DNA of 64,000 nucleotides from Agromyces humatus (GTDB taxonomy: Bacteria; Actinomycetota; Actinomycetes; Actinomycetales; Microbacteriaceae). Location of the stretch: positions 58,979-122,978 of the forward strand of contig NZ_JAJQPD010000012.1 in the NCBI RefSeq assembly GCF_021228295.1, written 5' to 3'. Within the stretch, counting starts at the first letter, position 1. Each line of letters opens with the position of its first letter. The translations under genes and the position numbers were made by a program. Under the pieces are notes generated by a model that saw only the letters and a program-made list of their open reading frames with translations, had not been told where the DNA came from and searched no databases. This document shows, piece by piece, positions 34,665 to 43,254 of this stretch.

Positions 34665-37600
34665 GTGTGGCGGCTGGATCGGAACGACGACGAGGGTGAG
34701 TTCCTCGACGCTCAGACCGATGCCGCCGCCGACCAGCTGAACCCGGATCCCATGCCTGAGCACACCACGAGCCCCGACGGACTGAGCCTCGGCGACCCCG
34801 AACTCGTCGCGGGCAACGTGGCCGAACCGGCGTGGCGGCGCTGGAACGCCGAGCTCGCCACGGTCGGCGGCCGGTCGCCGCTCGTGCGTTTCGTCGACAC
34901 GCCGCGAACCCGCATCGAGCTGTCCACGACGCACCCTGGTGGTCTGCCGCAGTTCATCACCGGCAGGTCGACGCTGCTGTCGAGCCTGATCCGCGATGAA
35001 CTCGCGCTGCGCAACGCCCGACTCGCGGCTGCCGAGATCACGCAGAAGGGCATCGAGCTGCGTTCGGTGCGCGGCATCGAGTCGGTGCACCTCGCCATCG
35101 GCCTCGCGTCGTGGCGCAATTCGGGCGCAGACTACCTGGCACCCGTGCTGCTGCGGCCGCTCGCGATCCGTCGCTACGGGCGCGACTTCGAACTCAAGCT
35201 CAAGGGGCAGCCGTTCCTGAACCCGGCGCTCGCGCGTGAGCTCCGCGAGCAGTTCCAGATCACGCTCGACGCCGACGCGTTCGTCGCGCTGGCGATCACG
35301 AACGGCATGTTCAAGCCCCAGCCGGTCATCGATCGGCTGCGCGGCCTCACGAGCCACCTGCCCTGGTTCAGCGTCGCGCCGAGGCTCGTCGTGTCGTCGT
35401 TCGCCGAGGTGGGTCCCGCGATGGCGGCGGATGCCTCGACGCTCGACCACCCCGTCATCGATGCGCTCGCCGGCAACCCGGCCGCGCGCGCGGCCGTCAC
35501 CGCGGCGCGCGGCGAGCGCGCCAGGCCGGTCGCCCAGGACGAGCGGCCGCCCTCGACCGACACGCTGCTCCTCGATGCCGATCCCGAGCAGGAGCAGGTC
35601 GTCGCCGAGATCGAGTCGGGGGCATCCGTCGTCGTGAAGACGCTGCCGGGCACCGGCGGAACCCAGACCATCGTGAATGCCATCGGCGCGCTCGTCGCCG
35701 GCGACAAGCGGGTTCTCGTCGTCGGTTCGCGCCGCGCGAGCCTCGACGGCATCGCACATCGCCTCGGGCAGGTCGGGCTCGGCGGGGCCGCGGTCACGAC
35801 GCCCGGCCTCCGGCGAGAGCTCATCCAGTCGATCTCGCGCAATGAGAAGGCCGAGCGGCCTCGCGTGGCCGATGTCGACGACGCCCTCGTACGCCTGCGA
35901 AAGGTGCTGCTCGACTACCGCACGGCGCTCACCCGCCGAGACCCCGAGCTGCACGTGTCGGTGCTCGACGCGCTCGGAGAGCTCGCCCGGCTCGCGTTGT
36001 CGCCGGTTCCACCGTCGACCACGGCGCGGCTCGATCATCGGGCACTCGTCATGCTCGCCACGGGCCGAGACCGCGTCGCGCACGACCTCGCCCGAGCGGC
36101 CGCGCTCGGCGAGTTCCGCTACGGCCCCGGCGACTCGCCGTGGTACGGCGCCGCGTTCACCACCTCCGAAGAGGCCACGCGGGCGCACGAGCTCGCCAAG
36201 CGGCTGAGCGAGCTCGAGGTGCCTCGGCTCCTCGAACGCGGTCGTGCGCTGATCTCGCAGACCCGACTGCGCGAGTTCGAGTCGATCGCCGAGCTCGGCG
36301 TGTTCCTCAGGCTCCTCCTCGACGTGCGCGAGACCCTCGACCGGTTCCATCCGTCGGTCTTCGACCGTCCTCTCGGCGAGCTCATCGCCGCGACGGCGCC
36401 CCGCCGCGATTCGCCCGGCATGTCGGGTACGAACCGCCGACGGCTGCGACGCCACGCGCTCGAGTACGTGCGCCCGGGCGTGCACGTCACCGATCTCAAC
36501 ACGGCGCTTCGGGGAATCCAGCAGCAGCGCACCCTGTGGCACCGCTACTCCGAGGCCGGGGCGATCCCCGGTGTGCCGGTCGGCATCGACGACGTCCACG
36601 TCGCGTTCCAGCGGGTCGCGACCGACCTCGCCACCCTCGACGTGCCGCTCGGCGTCACCGGCACCCCGCGCCAGCTCGCCGCGCGCCCGGTCCGCGACCT
36701 CGTCATGACCCTTGCGGGCCTCGCAGCCGAGTCCGAGGTGCTCTCGAACCTGCAGGAGCGCACCGCGATCCTGGGCCGGCTGCGCGAACTCGGCCTCGAC
36801 CCGCTGCTCCTCGACCTCTCGAAGCGGCACGTCCGCGAGGGCGGCGTCGCCGATGAGCTCGAGCTCGCCTGGTGGCAGTCCGTGCTCGAATCGGTCCTGG
36901 CAGGCGAGAAGGCCCTGCTCGGGGCGAACACCACCGTGCTCGATCGCCTCGAAGCCGACTTCCGCCTCGTCGACGACGCGCACGCGTCGGCCGCCGGGCC
37001 GCTGCTCGCATGGCGTCTGGCCGAGAACTGGAAGGTCGCGCTCGTCGACCACCCCGAAGAGGCCCAGGCCTTGAAGCGGATGCTCCGTGGCGACCGTGTG
37101 CGCGTCGAAGCGCTGCGCGAGGCGACGCCGCACCTGTTCCGGGTGCTCGCGCCCGTGTGGCTCGCGTCGCCGTACGAGGTCTCCGCGGTCGACGACGAGA
37201 TCCGGTTCGACACGGTGATCCTCGTCGACGCCGGGGCGACGACGATCGCCGAGAACCTCGGGGCCATCCGCCGTGCGAAGCAGGTCGTCGCGTTCGGCGA
37301 CCCCGTGACCCAGACGCCGACCCTCTTCGAGACGGGCATCGACGATGCGGCGCATCCGACCGAGCGCTCGACCGATCACGGGGTCGACGCACTGCACGCC
37401 GACTCGGCGCTCGCCAGGCTCGGCGAGCTCCTGCCGACGCTGACCCTCACGCGCAGCTACCGTGCGGGTGGCGAAGACCTCGCCGAGCTGGTCAACCGCC
37501 GCTTCTACGCCGGCCGCATCGTGTCGCTGCCCTGGGCCGGCAGCTTCCTCGGCCACGGCAGCCTCGGCCTGCACTACGTCGAGGGCAACGGCCTCCCCGA

Positions 37601-38444
37601 TGCCGTGACGGGCACCGTCGAATCGACCGACTCCGAGGTCGCGAAGGTCGTCGAGCTCGTCATGGAGCACGCCGTCAAGCGTCCGCGCGAGTCGCTCATG
37701 GTGATCACCGCGAGCACGCGGCATGCGGCCCGCGTGCACCAGGCGGTGCTCGCGGCGTTCGCGAAGCGCACCGACCTGTCGGACTTCATCCTGAAGGACC
37801 GCGCCGAGCCATTCACCGTGCTCACGCTCGAGCAGGCGGTCGCCCAGAGTAGGGACCGGGTGATCTTCTCGGTCGGCTACGGCCGTACCCCCCACGGTCG
37901 GCTGCTGTCGAACTTCGGCTCACTGGGCGAACCCGGCGGCGACCGACTGCTGGCCGTCGGGATGACGCGTGCCCGTCGTTCGATGGACCTGGTCTCGGCG
38001 TTCCGGCCCGAGGACATCGACGAGGGCCGCCAGAGCCACGGGGTGCTCGCGCTCGAGAACATCCTCACGCAGACCGAGGCGCGCGCGGCCGAGTCCGGTG
38101 CGGGCGGCGTACCCGAATCGATGCTGTACGACCTCGGCAGGCGGCTCGAGAAGCGCGGCATCCGGGTCAGCGTCGGCCACCGCGGCCGGCTGGCGCTCGC
38201 GGCGGCGTACTCGGGCAAGGCCGTCGTCGTCGAGACCGACGACGCGCTCGCCGGGCTCAGCCTGCGCGAGTCGCTGCGGCTGCGCCCCGACGTGCTGCGA
38301 CGTCTCGGCTGGCACTACCTGCGCGTGCACAGCTTCGAGCTCTTCGGCAACCCCGACGCGGTCGCGGCGCGAGTCGCGGCGCTGCTCGGCAAGCCCGATG
38401 CGCCAATGCCGACCGACGATGAGAGCGCCACCGCACGGCGATGA
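34665..38444 (+). CDS. Large SF1-helicase-like protein with degenerate ATPase motifs
   Basis: A 1259-residue protein with the plan of DUF4011-type superfamily 1 helicases: N-terminal DUF4011-like region, split helicase core and a C-terminal nuclease-like domain (LGWHYLRVHSFELF). The Walker A position reads VKTLPGTGGTQT near residue 325, lacking the essential Lys, and the Walker B position reads VILVDAGATT near residue 850, lacking the Glu. The arginine motif VGMTRARRSMDLVSAF near residue 1100 is kept. It therefore probably binds but does not hydrolyse ATP. GTG start at 34665; a later ATG at 34753 is possible. The next gene overlaps by ATGA. Confidence 0.85.
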   Translation: MWRLDRNDDEGEFLDAQTDAAADQLNPDPMPEHTTSPDGLSLGDPELVAGNVAEPAWRRWNAELATVGGRSPLVRFVDTPRTRIELSTTHPGGLPQFITGRSTLLSSLIRDELALRNARLAAAEITQKGIELRSVRGIESVHLAIGLASWRNSGADYLAPVLLRPLAIRRYGRDFELKLKGQPFLNPALARELREQFQITLDADAFVALAITNGMFKPQPVIDRLRGLTSHLPWFSVAPRLVVSSFAEVGPAMAADASTLDHPVIDALAGNPAARAAVTAARGERARPVAQDERPPSTDTLLLDADPEQEQVVAEIESGASVVVKTLPGTGGTQTIVNAIGALVAGDKRVLVVGSRRASLDGIAHRLGQVGLGGAAVTTPGLRRELIQSISRNEKAERPRVADVDDALVRLRKVLLDYRTALTRRDPELHVSVLDALGELARLALSPVPPSTTARLDHRALVMLATGRDRVAHDLARAAALGEFRYGPGDSPWYGAAFTTSEEATRAHELAKRLSELEVPRLLERGRALISQTRLREFESIAELGVFLRLLLDVRETLDRFHPSVFDRPLGELIAATAPRRDSPGMSGTNRRRLRRHALEYVRPGVHVTDLNTALRGIQQQRTLWHRYSEAGAIPGVPVGIDDVHVAFQRVATDLATLDVPLGVTGTPRQLAARPVRDLVMTLAGLAAESEVLSNLQERTAILGRLRELGLDPLLLDLSKRHVREGGVADELELAWWQSVLESVLAGEKALLGANTTVLDRLEADFRLVDDAHASAAGPLLAWRLAENWKVALVDHPEEAQALKRMLRGDRVRVEALREATPHLFRVLAPVWLASPYEVSAVDDEIRFDTVILVDAGATTIAENLGAIRRAKQVVAFGDPVTQTPTLFETGIDDAAHPTERSTDHGVDALHADSALARLGELLPTLTLTRSYRAGGEDLAELVNRRFYAGRIVSLPWAGSFLGHGSLGLHYVEGNGLPDAVTGTVESTDSEVAKVVELVMEHAVKRPRESLMVITASTRHAARVHQAVLAAFAKRTDLSDFILKDRAEPFTVLTLEQAVAQSRDRVIFSVGYGRTPHGRLLSNFGSLGEPGGDRLLAVGMTRARRSMDLVSAFRPEDIDEGRQSHGVLALENILTQTEARAAESGAGGVPESMLYDLGRRLEKRGIRVSVGHRGRLALAAAYSGKAVVVETDDALAGLSLRESLRLRPDVLRRLGWHYLRVHSFELFGNPDAVAARVAALLGKPDAPMPTDDESATARR

Positions 38445-38671
38445 CCGACGACGCGACCCCGCCGCGACAGCGGATCGAGCGAGCCCCCGGCCGGGCCCGG
38501 CGTGCCCGGCTCACCCCCGCGCCGGGCACCGACCCGTCGCCCGAGGCGCCGGTCGCGCCCGACCCCGAGACCGCCCCCGAGACCCCGGCGGCGACGAAGA
38601 AGGGCCGGCCCGGGTCATCCGACGATGATCGTCTGACCCGGGACCGGCCCCCTCATTGGAAGCAGACCTAG
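38441..38671 (+). CDS. Short proline-rich hypothetical protein
   Basis: A 76-residue, low-complexity Pro/Ala/Arg-rich protein ending in DDDRLTRDRPPHWKQT. A similar RDRPPHW-type end is common in small actinobacterial proteins. It starts within the stop of the helicase-like gene (ATGA), so translation is coupled. The last codons (HWKQT and stop) lie in the first copy of the 44-bp repeat that also makes up the 3' end of mscL. No function recognised. Confidence 0.6.
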   Translation: MTDDATPPRQRIERAPGRARRARLTPAPGTDPSPEAPVAPDPETAPETPAATKKGRPGSSDDDRLTRDRPPHWKQT

Positions 38672-38782
38672 TCGGTGTGACCCGTGACCGGGCCCTTCAT
38701 TGGAAGCAGACCTCGTCGGTGTGACCCGTGACCGGGCCGCGCCGCTGCTGGAAGCAGACCTAGACCTCGTCGGTGTGACGGC
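38654..38782. repeat. Tandem repeat copying the 3' end of mscL
   Basis: The core TGGAAGCAGACC occurs at 38657, 38701 and 38749, each followed by a copy of GTCGGTGTGAC. Copies 1 and 2 are 44 bases apart and nearly identical over that length; copy 3 is 48 bases on, slightly rearranged, and holds the end of mscL on the minus strand. The downstream copies are thus duplicated mscL tail and post-stop sequence. Confidence 0.85.
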
Positions 38783-39185
38783 CCGACGCGGCACCGCGCT
38801 GCTCGGCGAGCAGGTCGCGGATCTGCTCGAGCAGCTGGGTCTCGCTCGGCGGCTCGTCGGTGGGCTCGCCGGCAGCGATCTTGGCCTCCTGGCGCTCGCG
38901 GTACTTGTTCATGGGCAGCACGAACACGAGGTACACGACCAGTGCGACCGCGAGGAACGAGATGATCGCCCCGAGCACGGCCCCGAACGTGAACTTCGCG
39001 CTCCCGATCTGGACGATCGCCGCGGTGTTCAGGCTTTCGGCGTTGAACAGGAGGCCGATCAGCGGATTGATGAGTCCGCCGACGATCGCGTTGACGACCG
39101 CGGTGAACGCGGCACCGATGACGACCGCGACGGCGAGGTCGATGACGTTGCCGCGTGTGATGAATTCCTTGAAGCCCTGCAGCAT
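38760..39185 (-). CDS. mscL: Large-conductance mechanosensitive channel MscL
   Basis: A 141-residue channel that opens under membrane tension to release solutes on osmotic downshock. The N-terminal GFKEFITRGNVIDLAVAVVIG, two membrane segments (about residues 14-45 and 65-92) and the C-terminal helix ending LLEQIRDLL are all present. Third gene of an operon with formyl-THF cyclo-ligase and fmdB. Its last codons fall in a locally duplicated repeat. Confidence 0.96.
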   Translation of the reverse strand: MLQGFKEFITRGNVIDLAVAVVIGAAFTAVVNAIVGGLINPLIGLLFNAESLNTAAIVQIGSAKFTFGAVLGAIISFLAVALVVYLVFVLPMNKYRERQEAKIAAGEPTDEPPSETQLLEQIRDLLAEQRGAASGRHTDEV

Positions 39186-39228
39186 GTTGCCTCCCAGTTC
39201 GCCGGGACGCGGCGGGTGCGACCCGTGC

Positions 39229-39579
39229 TCACGACACGTTAGTGGAAGATCCGCCCTTCGACGGGGAGGAACTCGCGGAAGTCGCGCCTGAGGATGCGCC
39301 ACCCGAACCCGGGCCCGAGGAACCCGAGCCCGAGGAACCCGAGCCCGAGGAACCCGAGCCCGACGCGCCGCCGCCGGACTCCGGCTTCGATGAGCCGCTG
39401 TCGCCGCGCGAGTCGGTTCGGTAGAACCCCGACCCGTTGAACGTGACCCCGATCGTGTTGAAGAGCTTGCGCAGCTTGCCGCCGCACACGTCGCACACGG
39501 TGAGCGAGTCGTCGGTGAACGCCTGGTGGATGTCGAAGGCGTTGTCGCACTCGGTGCAACGGTAGGAATAGGTGGGCAT
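39229..39579 (-). CDS. FmdB-family zinc-ribbon protein with Ser/Gly tail
   Basis: A 116-residue protein. Residues 1-45 form the FmdB zinc ribbon (MPTYSYRCTECDNAFD with the first CxxC, then VCDVCGGKLRKLF with the second). The remainder is a disordered Ser/Gly tail with three copies of a 15-bp DNA unit coding GSGSS-type repeats. FmdB proteins are regulatory or stress-related, with no fixed role. Sits between the formyl-THF cyclo-ligase gene and mscL, on the same strand. Confidence 0.92.
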   Translation of the reverse strand: MPTYSYRCTECDNAFDIHQAFTDDSLTVCDVCGGKLRKLFNTIGVTFNGSGFYRTDSRGDSGSSKPESGGGASGSGSSGSGSSGSGSSGPGSGGASSGATSASSSPSKGGSSTNVS

Positions 39580-39612
39580 GGGATCACTCCGATCGGGGAC
39601 CGGCGATTCCGG

Positions 39613-40191
39613 TCAGAACGCGATGATGCGCGTCGGCGTCACGACGCCGTTCACAGGCTGGTCGTGGACCTCGCGCGGCACGTGCTCGACGAACTCGCTG
39701 TCGTAGACCACGGCATACACCGGAGGACATTTTCCCATCGAACCGAGGGTCTTGTCGAAATAGCCGCGACCCCAGCCGAGGCGCATGCCGCCGGAGTCGA
39801 TCGCGGCGGCCGGCACGATGATGAGGTCGACGTCGTTGATGGCCATCGGGCCGAGCAACTCGCCGGCGGCCTCGGGTGTGCCGTGCAGGCCCAGGGTCTC
39901 GACGTCGTCTTCGCCGACGGTCCAGTCGAGCAGGCCGTCTTCACGGGTCACGGGGAACAGCACGCGGATGCCCCGTGCCTCGGCCCAGTTCACGAACGGG
40001 CGGGTGTTCGGCTCGGACGGCATCGAGAGGTAGCACGAGATCGACTCCGCCTCGGTCGAGCCGATCAGCTCCTGCAGTCGCGAGGTGATGCCCTCGGTGG
40101 CCAGCTCGCGCTCGTGGGTCGACTGGTTCTGGCGGCGCTCGCGGAGCTCGGCGCGCAGGATGCGCTTCTGGACGTCGGGATCCTCGGGCAT
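39613..40191 (-). CDS. 5-formyltetrahydrofolate cyclo-ligase
   Basis: A 192-residue enzyme that uses ATP to turn 5-formyl-THF into 5,10-methenyl-THF, returning the stored folate to the pool. Visible are KRILRAELRERRQ with the basic N-terminal site, the FPVT strand and the GGMRLGWGRGYFDKTL nucleotide motif. The start at 40191 is preferred to an ATG at 40198-40200 because AGG lies at better spacing. First gene of the operon leading to fmdB and mscL; divergent from galU. Confidence 0.94.
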   Translation of the reverse strand: MPEDPDVQKRILRAELRERRQNQSTHERELATEGITSRLQELIGSTEAESISCYLSMPSEPNTRPFVNWAEARGIRVLFPVTREDGLLDWTVGEDDVETLGLHGTPEAAGELLGPMAINDVDLIIVPAAAIDSGGMRLGWGRGYFDKTLGSMGKCPPVYAVVYDSEFVEHVPREVHDQPVNGVVTPTRIIAF

Positions 40192-40257
40192 GGCACACAT
40201 CCTAGGCCGCGCCCTCGCGGCGTACGCCGCGTCGGGACATCCGGATACGCTGTGTGA

Positions 40258-41157
40258 ATGACGAAACGCATCACGAAGGCTGTCATTCCGGCGGCCGGTC
40301 TCGGCACCCGCTTTCTTCCCGCGACGAAGGCGATGCCGAAAGAGATGCTTCCCGTCGTCGACAAGCCGGCCATCCAGTACGTCGTCGAAGAGGCCGTGAA
40401 CGCGGGCCTCACCGACGTGCTCATGATCACCGGCCGCAACAAGAACGCGCTCGAGAACCACTTCGACCGCGTCGCCGAGCTCGAGGCGAGCCTCGAGGCG
40501 AAGGGCGACACCGCGAAGCTCAAGAAGGTGAACGAGTCGACCGAGCTCGCCGACATGCACTACGTCCGCCAGGGCGACCCGCTCGGCCTCGGGCACGCGG
40601 TGCATCGCGCCAACATGCACGTCGGTGATGAGCCGTTCGCGGTGCTGCTGGGCGATGACATCATCGACGCGCGCGACGAACTGCTCACCCGCATGCTCGA
40701 CGAGCAGGTCAAGCGCGACGCGTCGATCGTGGCGCTGCTCGAGGTCGACCCCGACTCCATCCACCTCTACGGCGCAGCAGCCGTCGAGCTGACCGACGAC
40801 CCCGACGTCGTGCGCATCACCGGCCTCGTCGAGAAGCCCGCCAAAGAGGTCGCACCGTCGAACTACGCGGTCATCGGCCGTTACGTGCTGAAGCCCGAGG
40901 TGTTCGAGATCCTCGCGAACACGGCACCCGGCAAGGGCGGCGAGATCCAGCTCACCGATGCGCTCATGACCATGGCCGGCGATGTCGACGGCACCGGCGG
41001 CGTCTACGGCGTCGTCTTCCGCGGGCGTCGCTACGACACCGGCGACAAGCTCGACTACATCAAGGCGGTCGTCCAGCTCGCGAGCGACCGCGACGACCTC
41101 GGCCCCGAGCTGCGGCCGTGGCTCATCGAGTACGCCGCCGGGCTGCAGAAGGACTGA
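40258..41157 (+). CDS. galU: UTP-glucose-1-phosphate uridylyltransferase GalU
   Basis: A 299-residue nucleotidyltransferase making UDP-glucose for envelope glycans. The signature AVIPAAGLGTRFLPATKAMPKEM, the ligand motif VVDKPAIQY, LLGDDII and the VEKP motif are intact. Length is normal. The start is ATG at 40258 after only a 57-base gap from the divergent cyclo-ligase gene. The acetyltransferase gene follows after two bases. Confidence 0.98.
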   Translation: MTKRITKAVIPAAGLGTRFLPATKAMPKEMLPVVDKPAIQYVVEEAVNAGLTDVLMITGRNKNALENHFDRVAELEASLEAKGDTAKLKKVNESTELADMHYVRQGDPLGLGHAVHRANMHVGDEPFAVLLGDDIIDARDELLTRMLDEQVKRDASIVALLEVDPDSIHLYGAAAVELTDDPDVVRITGLVEKPAKEVAPSNYAVIGRYVLKPEVFEILANTAPGKGGEIQLTDALMTMAGDVDGTGGVYGVVFRGRRYDTGDKLDYIKAVVQLASDRDDLGPELRPWLIEYAAGLQKD

Positions 41158-41159
41158 CG

Positions 41160-41822
41160 ATGCCCGCTGCCGCCGTGCCGACGCTGCGCGACGGCGATGT
41201 CACGCTCCGCCCCATCCGGGCGCGCGATGCGAAGGCGCTCGAGAAGGTCCTCATCGCCAATCGCAACTGGCTGCGCCAGTGGGAGGCGACCTACCCCGGC
41301 GGCGGCACGTTCATCGACACGCGGGCGAGCATTCGCAACCTGCTCGCGCACGCGCGTTCGGGGCACGCCCTGCCGTTCATCATCGAGGTCGACGGCGAGC
41401 TGGTGGGGCAGCTGAACGTGTCGTCGATCACGTACGGCTCGCTGTCGTCGGCGACGATCGGATACTGGGTGGCTCAGGATGTCGCGGGGCGCGGCATCAC
41501 CCCCACCGCCGTGGCGCTCGCCACCGACTACTGCTTCGGCGTGCTGCGGCTGCACCGTATGGAGATCTGCATCCGACCCGAGAACGGCCCGTCGCTGCGC
41601 GTCGTCGAGAAGCTCGGGTTCCGGTACGAGGGGTTCCGGCGCCGCTACATCCACATCAACGGCGACTGGCGCGACCACTTCGCGTTCGGGCTCGTGGCCG
41701 AAGAGGTGCCGCGCGGAGTGCTGCGCCGGTGGCGCGAGGGCAGGGTCCAGCCTGATGTCGCGCGAGTCCCCGACGGTGATCGTGCCGCGTCGGGGTATCC
41801 TCTGCCGCTCGCCGATCGGTGA
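41160..41822 (+). CDS. GNAT-family N-acetyltransferase (RimJ-like)
   Basis: A 220-residue acetyltransferase of the ribosomal-protein-acetyltransferase-like group. Visible are LRPIRARDAKALEKVL at the N-terminus, the acetyl-CoA site region VAQDVAGRGITPTAVALA and the C-terminal VEKLGFRYEGFRRRYIHING. Likely target is a protein N-terminus, but this cannot be decided from sequence. Starts two bases after galU, in one transcript. Confidence 0.93.
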   Translation: MPAAAVPTLRDGDVTLRPIRARDAKALEKVLIANRNWLRQWEATYPGGGTFIDTRASIRNLLAHARSGHALPFIIEVDGELVGQLNVSSITYGSLSSATIGYWVAQDVAGRGITPTAVALATDYCFGVLRLHRMEICIRPENGPSLRVVEKLGFRYEGFRRRYIHINGDWRDHFAFGLVAEEVPRGVLRRWREGRVQPDVARVPDGDRAASGYPLPLADR

Positions 41823-41874
41823 ACACGCCTGCGCCTGCGAGGGCATGCGGACTCCGGTGTCCTAGCGTTGTCGC

Positions 41875-42909
41875 ATGGATGTGATCGGTGGGGGGATCCT
41901 GGTCGCGGTGGCGGCCGCGCTCTGGATCGCGTACCTCCTGCCGAGCTGGCTCGGGCGCCGGCAGTACCTCGCGACCGAGCGCAACGCGGTGCGCCTGCAG
42001 CAGACCCTGCGCATCCTCGCCGAGACCGCCGAGACCCCCGAGCCTGTGCGCATCGAGGCGACGGCTCGCGAGGTCGTGTCGCAGCAGCGCATCCTGCACG
42101 AGCATCAGGAGACCGCCCGGCTCGCCGCCGAGGCCGCTGAGCAGCTCGCGATCGCCGAGCGGATCGAGGCCGAAGAGGCGGCCGATGCGGCGCGCGCGCG
42201 TGCGACGGCGACCCTGGCCGCGCACGCGTCCTCGACCGAACCCATCGCGATCGTGGCGAATCCCGCGTCGGTTGCCGACAACCCCGGCCCCGGCTCCGCG
42301 CTGAGGACCGCTCGTGCGGCGAGGCGTTCGCTTCGACGCAAGCGTGCCGCATGCTCGCTGACGTTCCTGCTCGCGTTGCTCACTGCGGTCGGCGGACTCA
42401 TCGCGACGGCCTTCGGCGCGTCCCTGCTGATCGCCGCGAGCGCCGGGGGAGTCGCGGTCGCGGCGTTCGCCGGCATCGTCGCGCTCGCACGGGTGCGAAT
42501 GCCGAGTGCGCCCGCCGTGGCGTCCGCAGACGTGGCGCCCGAGGAGTTCGAGCCGATCGAACTGCCGCAGGAGGAGACCGCCGAGGGCTGGACGCCGCAG
42601 CCGCTGCCGCGCCCCCTGCACCTCTCGCGCGGCACGATCGCGGCGACGGCGATGGCGTCGATCGAGGCGGCGGCAGAGCTCAAGCGGGTCGAGGCCGCGG
42701 CAGCCGTCGCCCGCCGCGCCGAACAGCTCGCGCCCGACGTTCCGAAGCTCCGCCCCGCAGCGTCCGCGCCGGCGCCGGCGCACGCGTCGGCGGCACCCAA
42801 CGCGAGCGAGCCGGCCAACCCGTATGCGCGCATGGGCATCGTCGACGACGCCCGGCCGGCGTTCGACGACCTCGACGCCGTGCTGCGTCGTCGCCGCGCG
42901 GTGGGCTGA
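41875..42909 (+). CDS. Membrane protein with long alanine-rich helix
   Basis: A 344-residue protein: membrane segment at residues 3-24, a long Ala/Glu/Arg helix at about 35-120 that looks coiled-coil, two hydrophobic segments at about 160-205 and a flexible Ala/Pro tail. I do not recognise a function; proteins of this plan recur after galU/acetyltransferase genes in related actinobacteria, as far as I know. It starts 52 bases after the acetyltransferase stop. A perfect long inverted repeat follows nine bases after its own stop. Confidence 0.75.
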   Translation: MDVIGGGILVAVAAALWIAYLLPSWLGRRQYLATERNAVRLQQTLRILAETAETPEPVRIEATAREVVSQQRILHEHQETARLAAEAAEQLAIAERIEAEEAADAARARATATLAAHASSTEPIAIVANPASVADNPGPGSALRTARAARRSLRRKRAACSLTFLLALLTAVGGLIATAFGASLLIAASAGGVAVAAFAGIVALARVRMPSAPAVASADVAPEEFEPIELPQEETAEGWTPQPLPRPLHLSRGTIAATAMASIEAAAELKRVEAAAAVARRAEQLAPDVPKLRPAASAPAPAHASAAPNASEPANPYARMGIVDDARPAFDDLDAVLRRRRAVG

Positions 42910-42917
42910 GCCCTGCC

Positions 42918-43001
42918 GCGAACGTTCCGGGGGTGCTTTCGCGCCGGAATCAGGCTCGAAACCCGCTCGAAATGGCGCGAAAGCACCCCCGGAACGTTCG
43001 C
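42918..43001. repeat. Perfect 28-bp inverted repeat with 28-base spacer
   Basis: The arm at 42918-42945 (opens GCGAACGTTCCGGGGG, ends CTTTCGCGCC) is exactly reverse-complementary to 42974-43001 over all 28 bases. The spacer is also 28 bases. The stem is too long and the loop too large for a usual terminator, and there is no T tract. It lies between a protein gene and tRNA-Ala. Confidence 0.95.
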
Positions 43002-43050
43002 AGCGCTGGTCCGGACCACTCCTCACGGGATGATAGGCTCGTTCTCGCTC

Positions 43051-43123
43051 GGGCCCATGGCGCAGTTGGTAGCGCGTCTCGTTCGCAATGAGAAGGTCGG
43101 GGGTTCGAATCCCCCTGGGTCCA
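43051..43123 (+). tRNA. tRNA-Ala (anticodon CGC)
   Basis: Seventy-three bases. Acceptor arms GGGCCCA and TGGGTCC pair (one G-U), the anticodon arm reads TCTCG-TTCGCAA-TGAGA with anticodon CGC for GCG codons, and the T arm GGGGGTTCGAATCCCCC is standard. CCA is not encoded. Confidence 0.96.
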
Positions 43124-43254
43124 CAGATTCCGAGGCCGGTACTCACTCGAGTGCCGGCCTTCGTGGTTTCCCGACGTGCTCACCCGCGCGCAGGTTCATG
43201 AGCGCGAACCGCGCCTGCCGGGCTTCGTGCGGCCCGGGCGTAGGCTGAACCCCG

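Noticed and set aside
34209..37895. Very long open frame on the minus strand opposite the helicase-like gene (similar long antisense frames at 23525-25930, 57971-60271 and 2138-3913)
   Set aside because: These are products of high GC content opposite real genes; their translations are low-complexity and match no family, while the plus-frame genes have clear motifs. Only the last 103 codons of the first one are real (rhodanese).
42918..43001. Long inverted repeat as an ordinary intrinsic terminator
   Set aside because: The 28-base spacer and lack of a T tract do not fit, although read-through structure could still end transcription.
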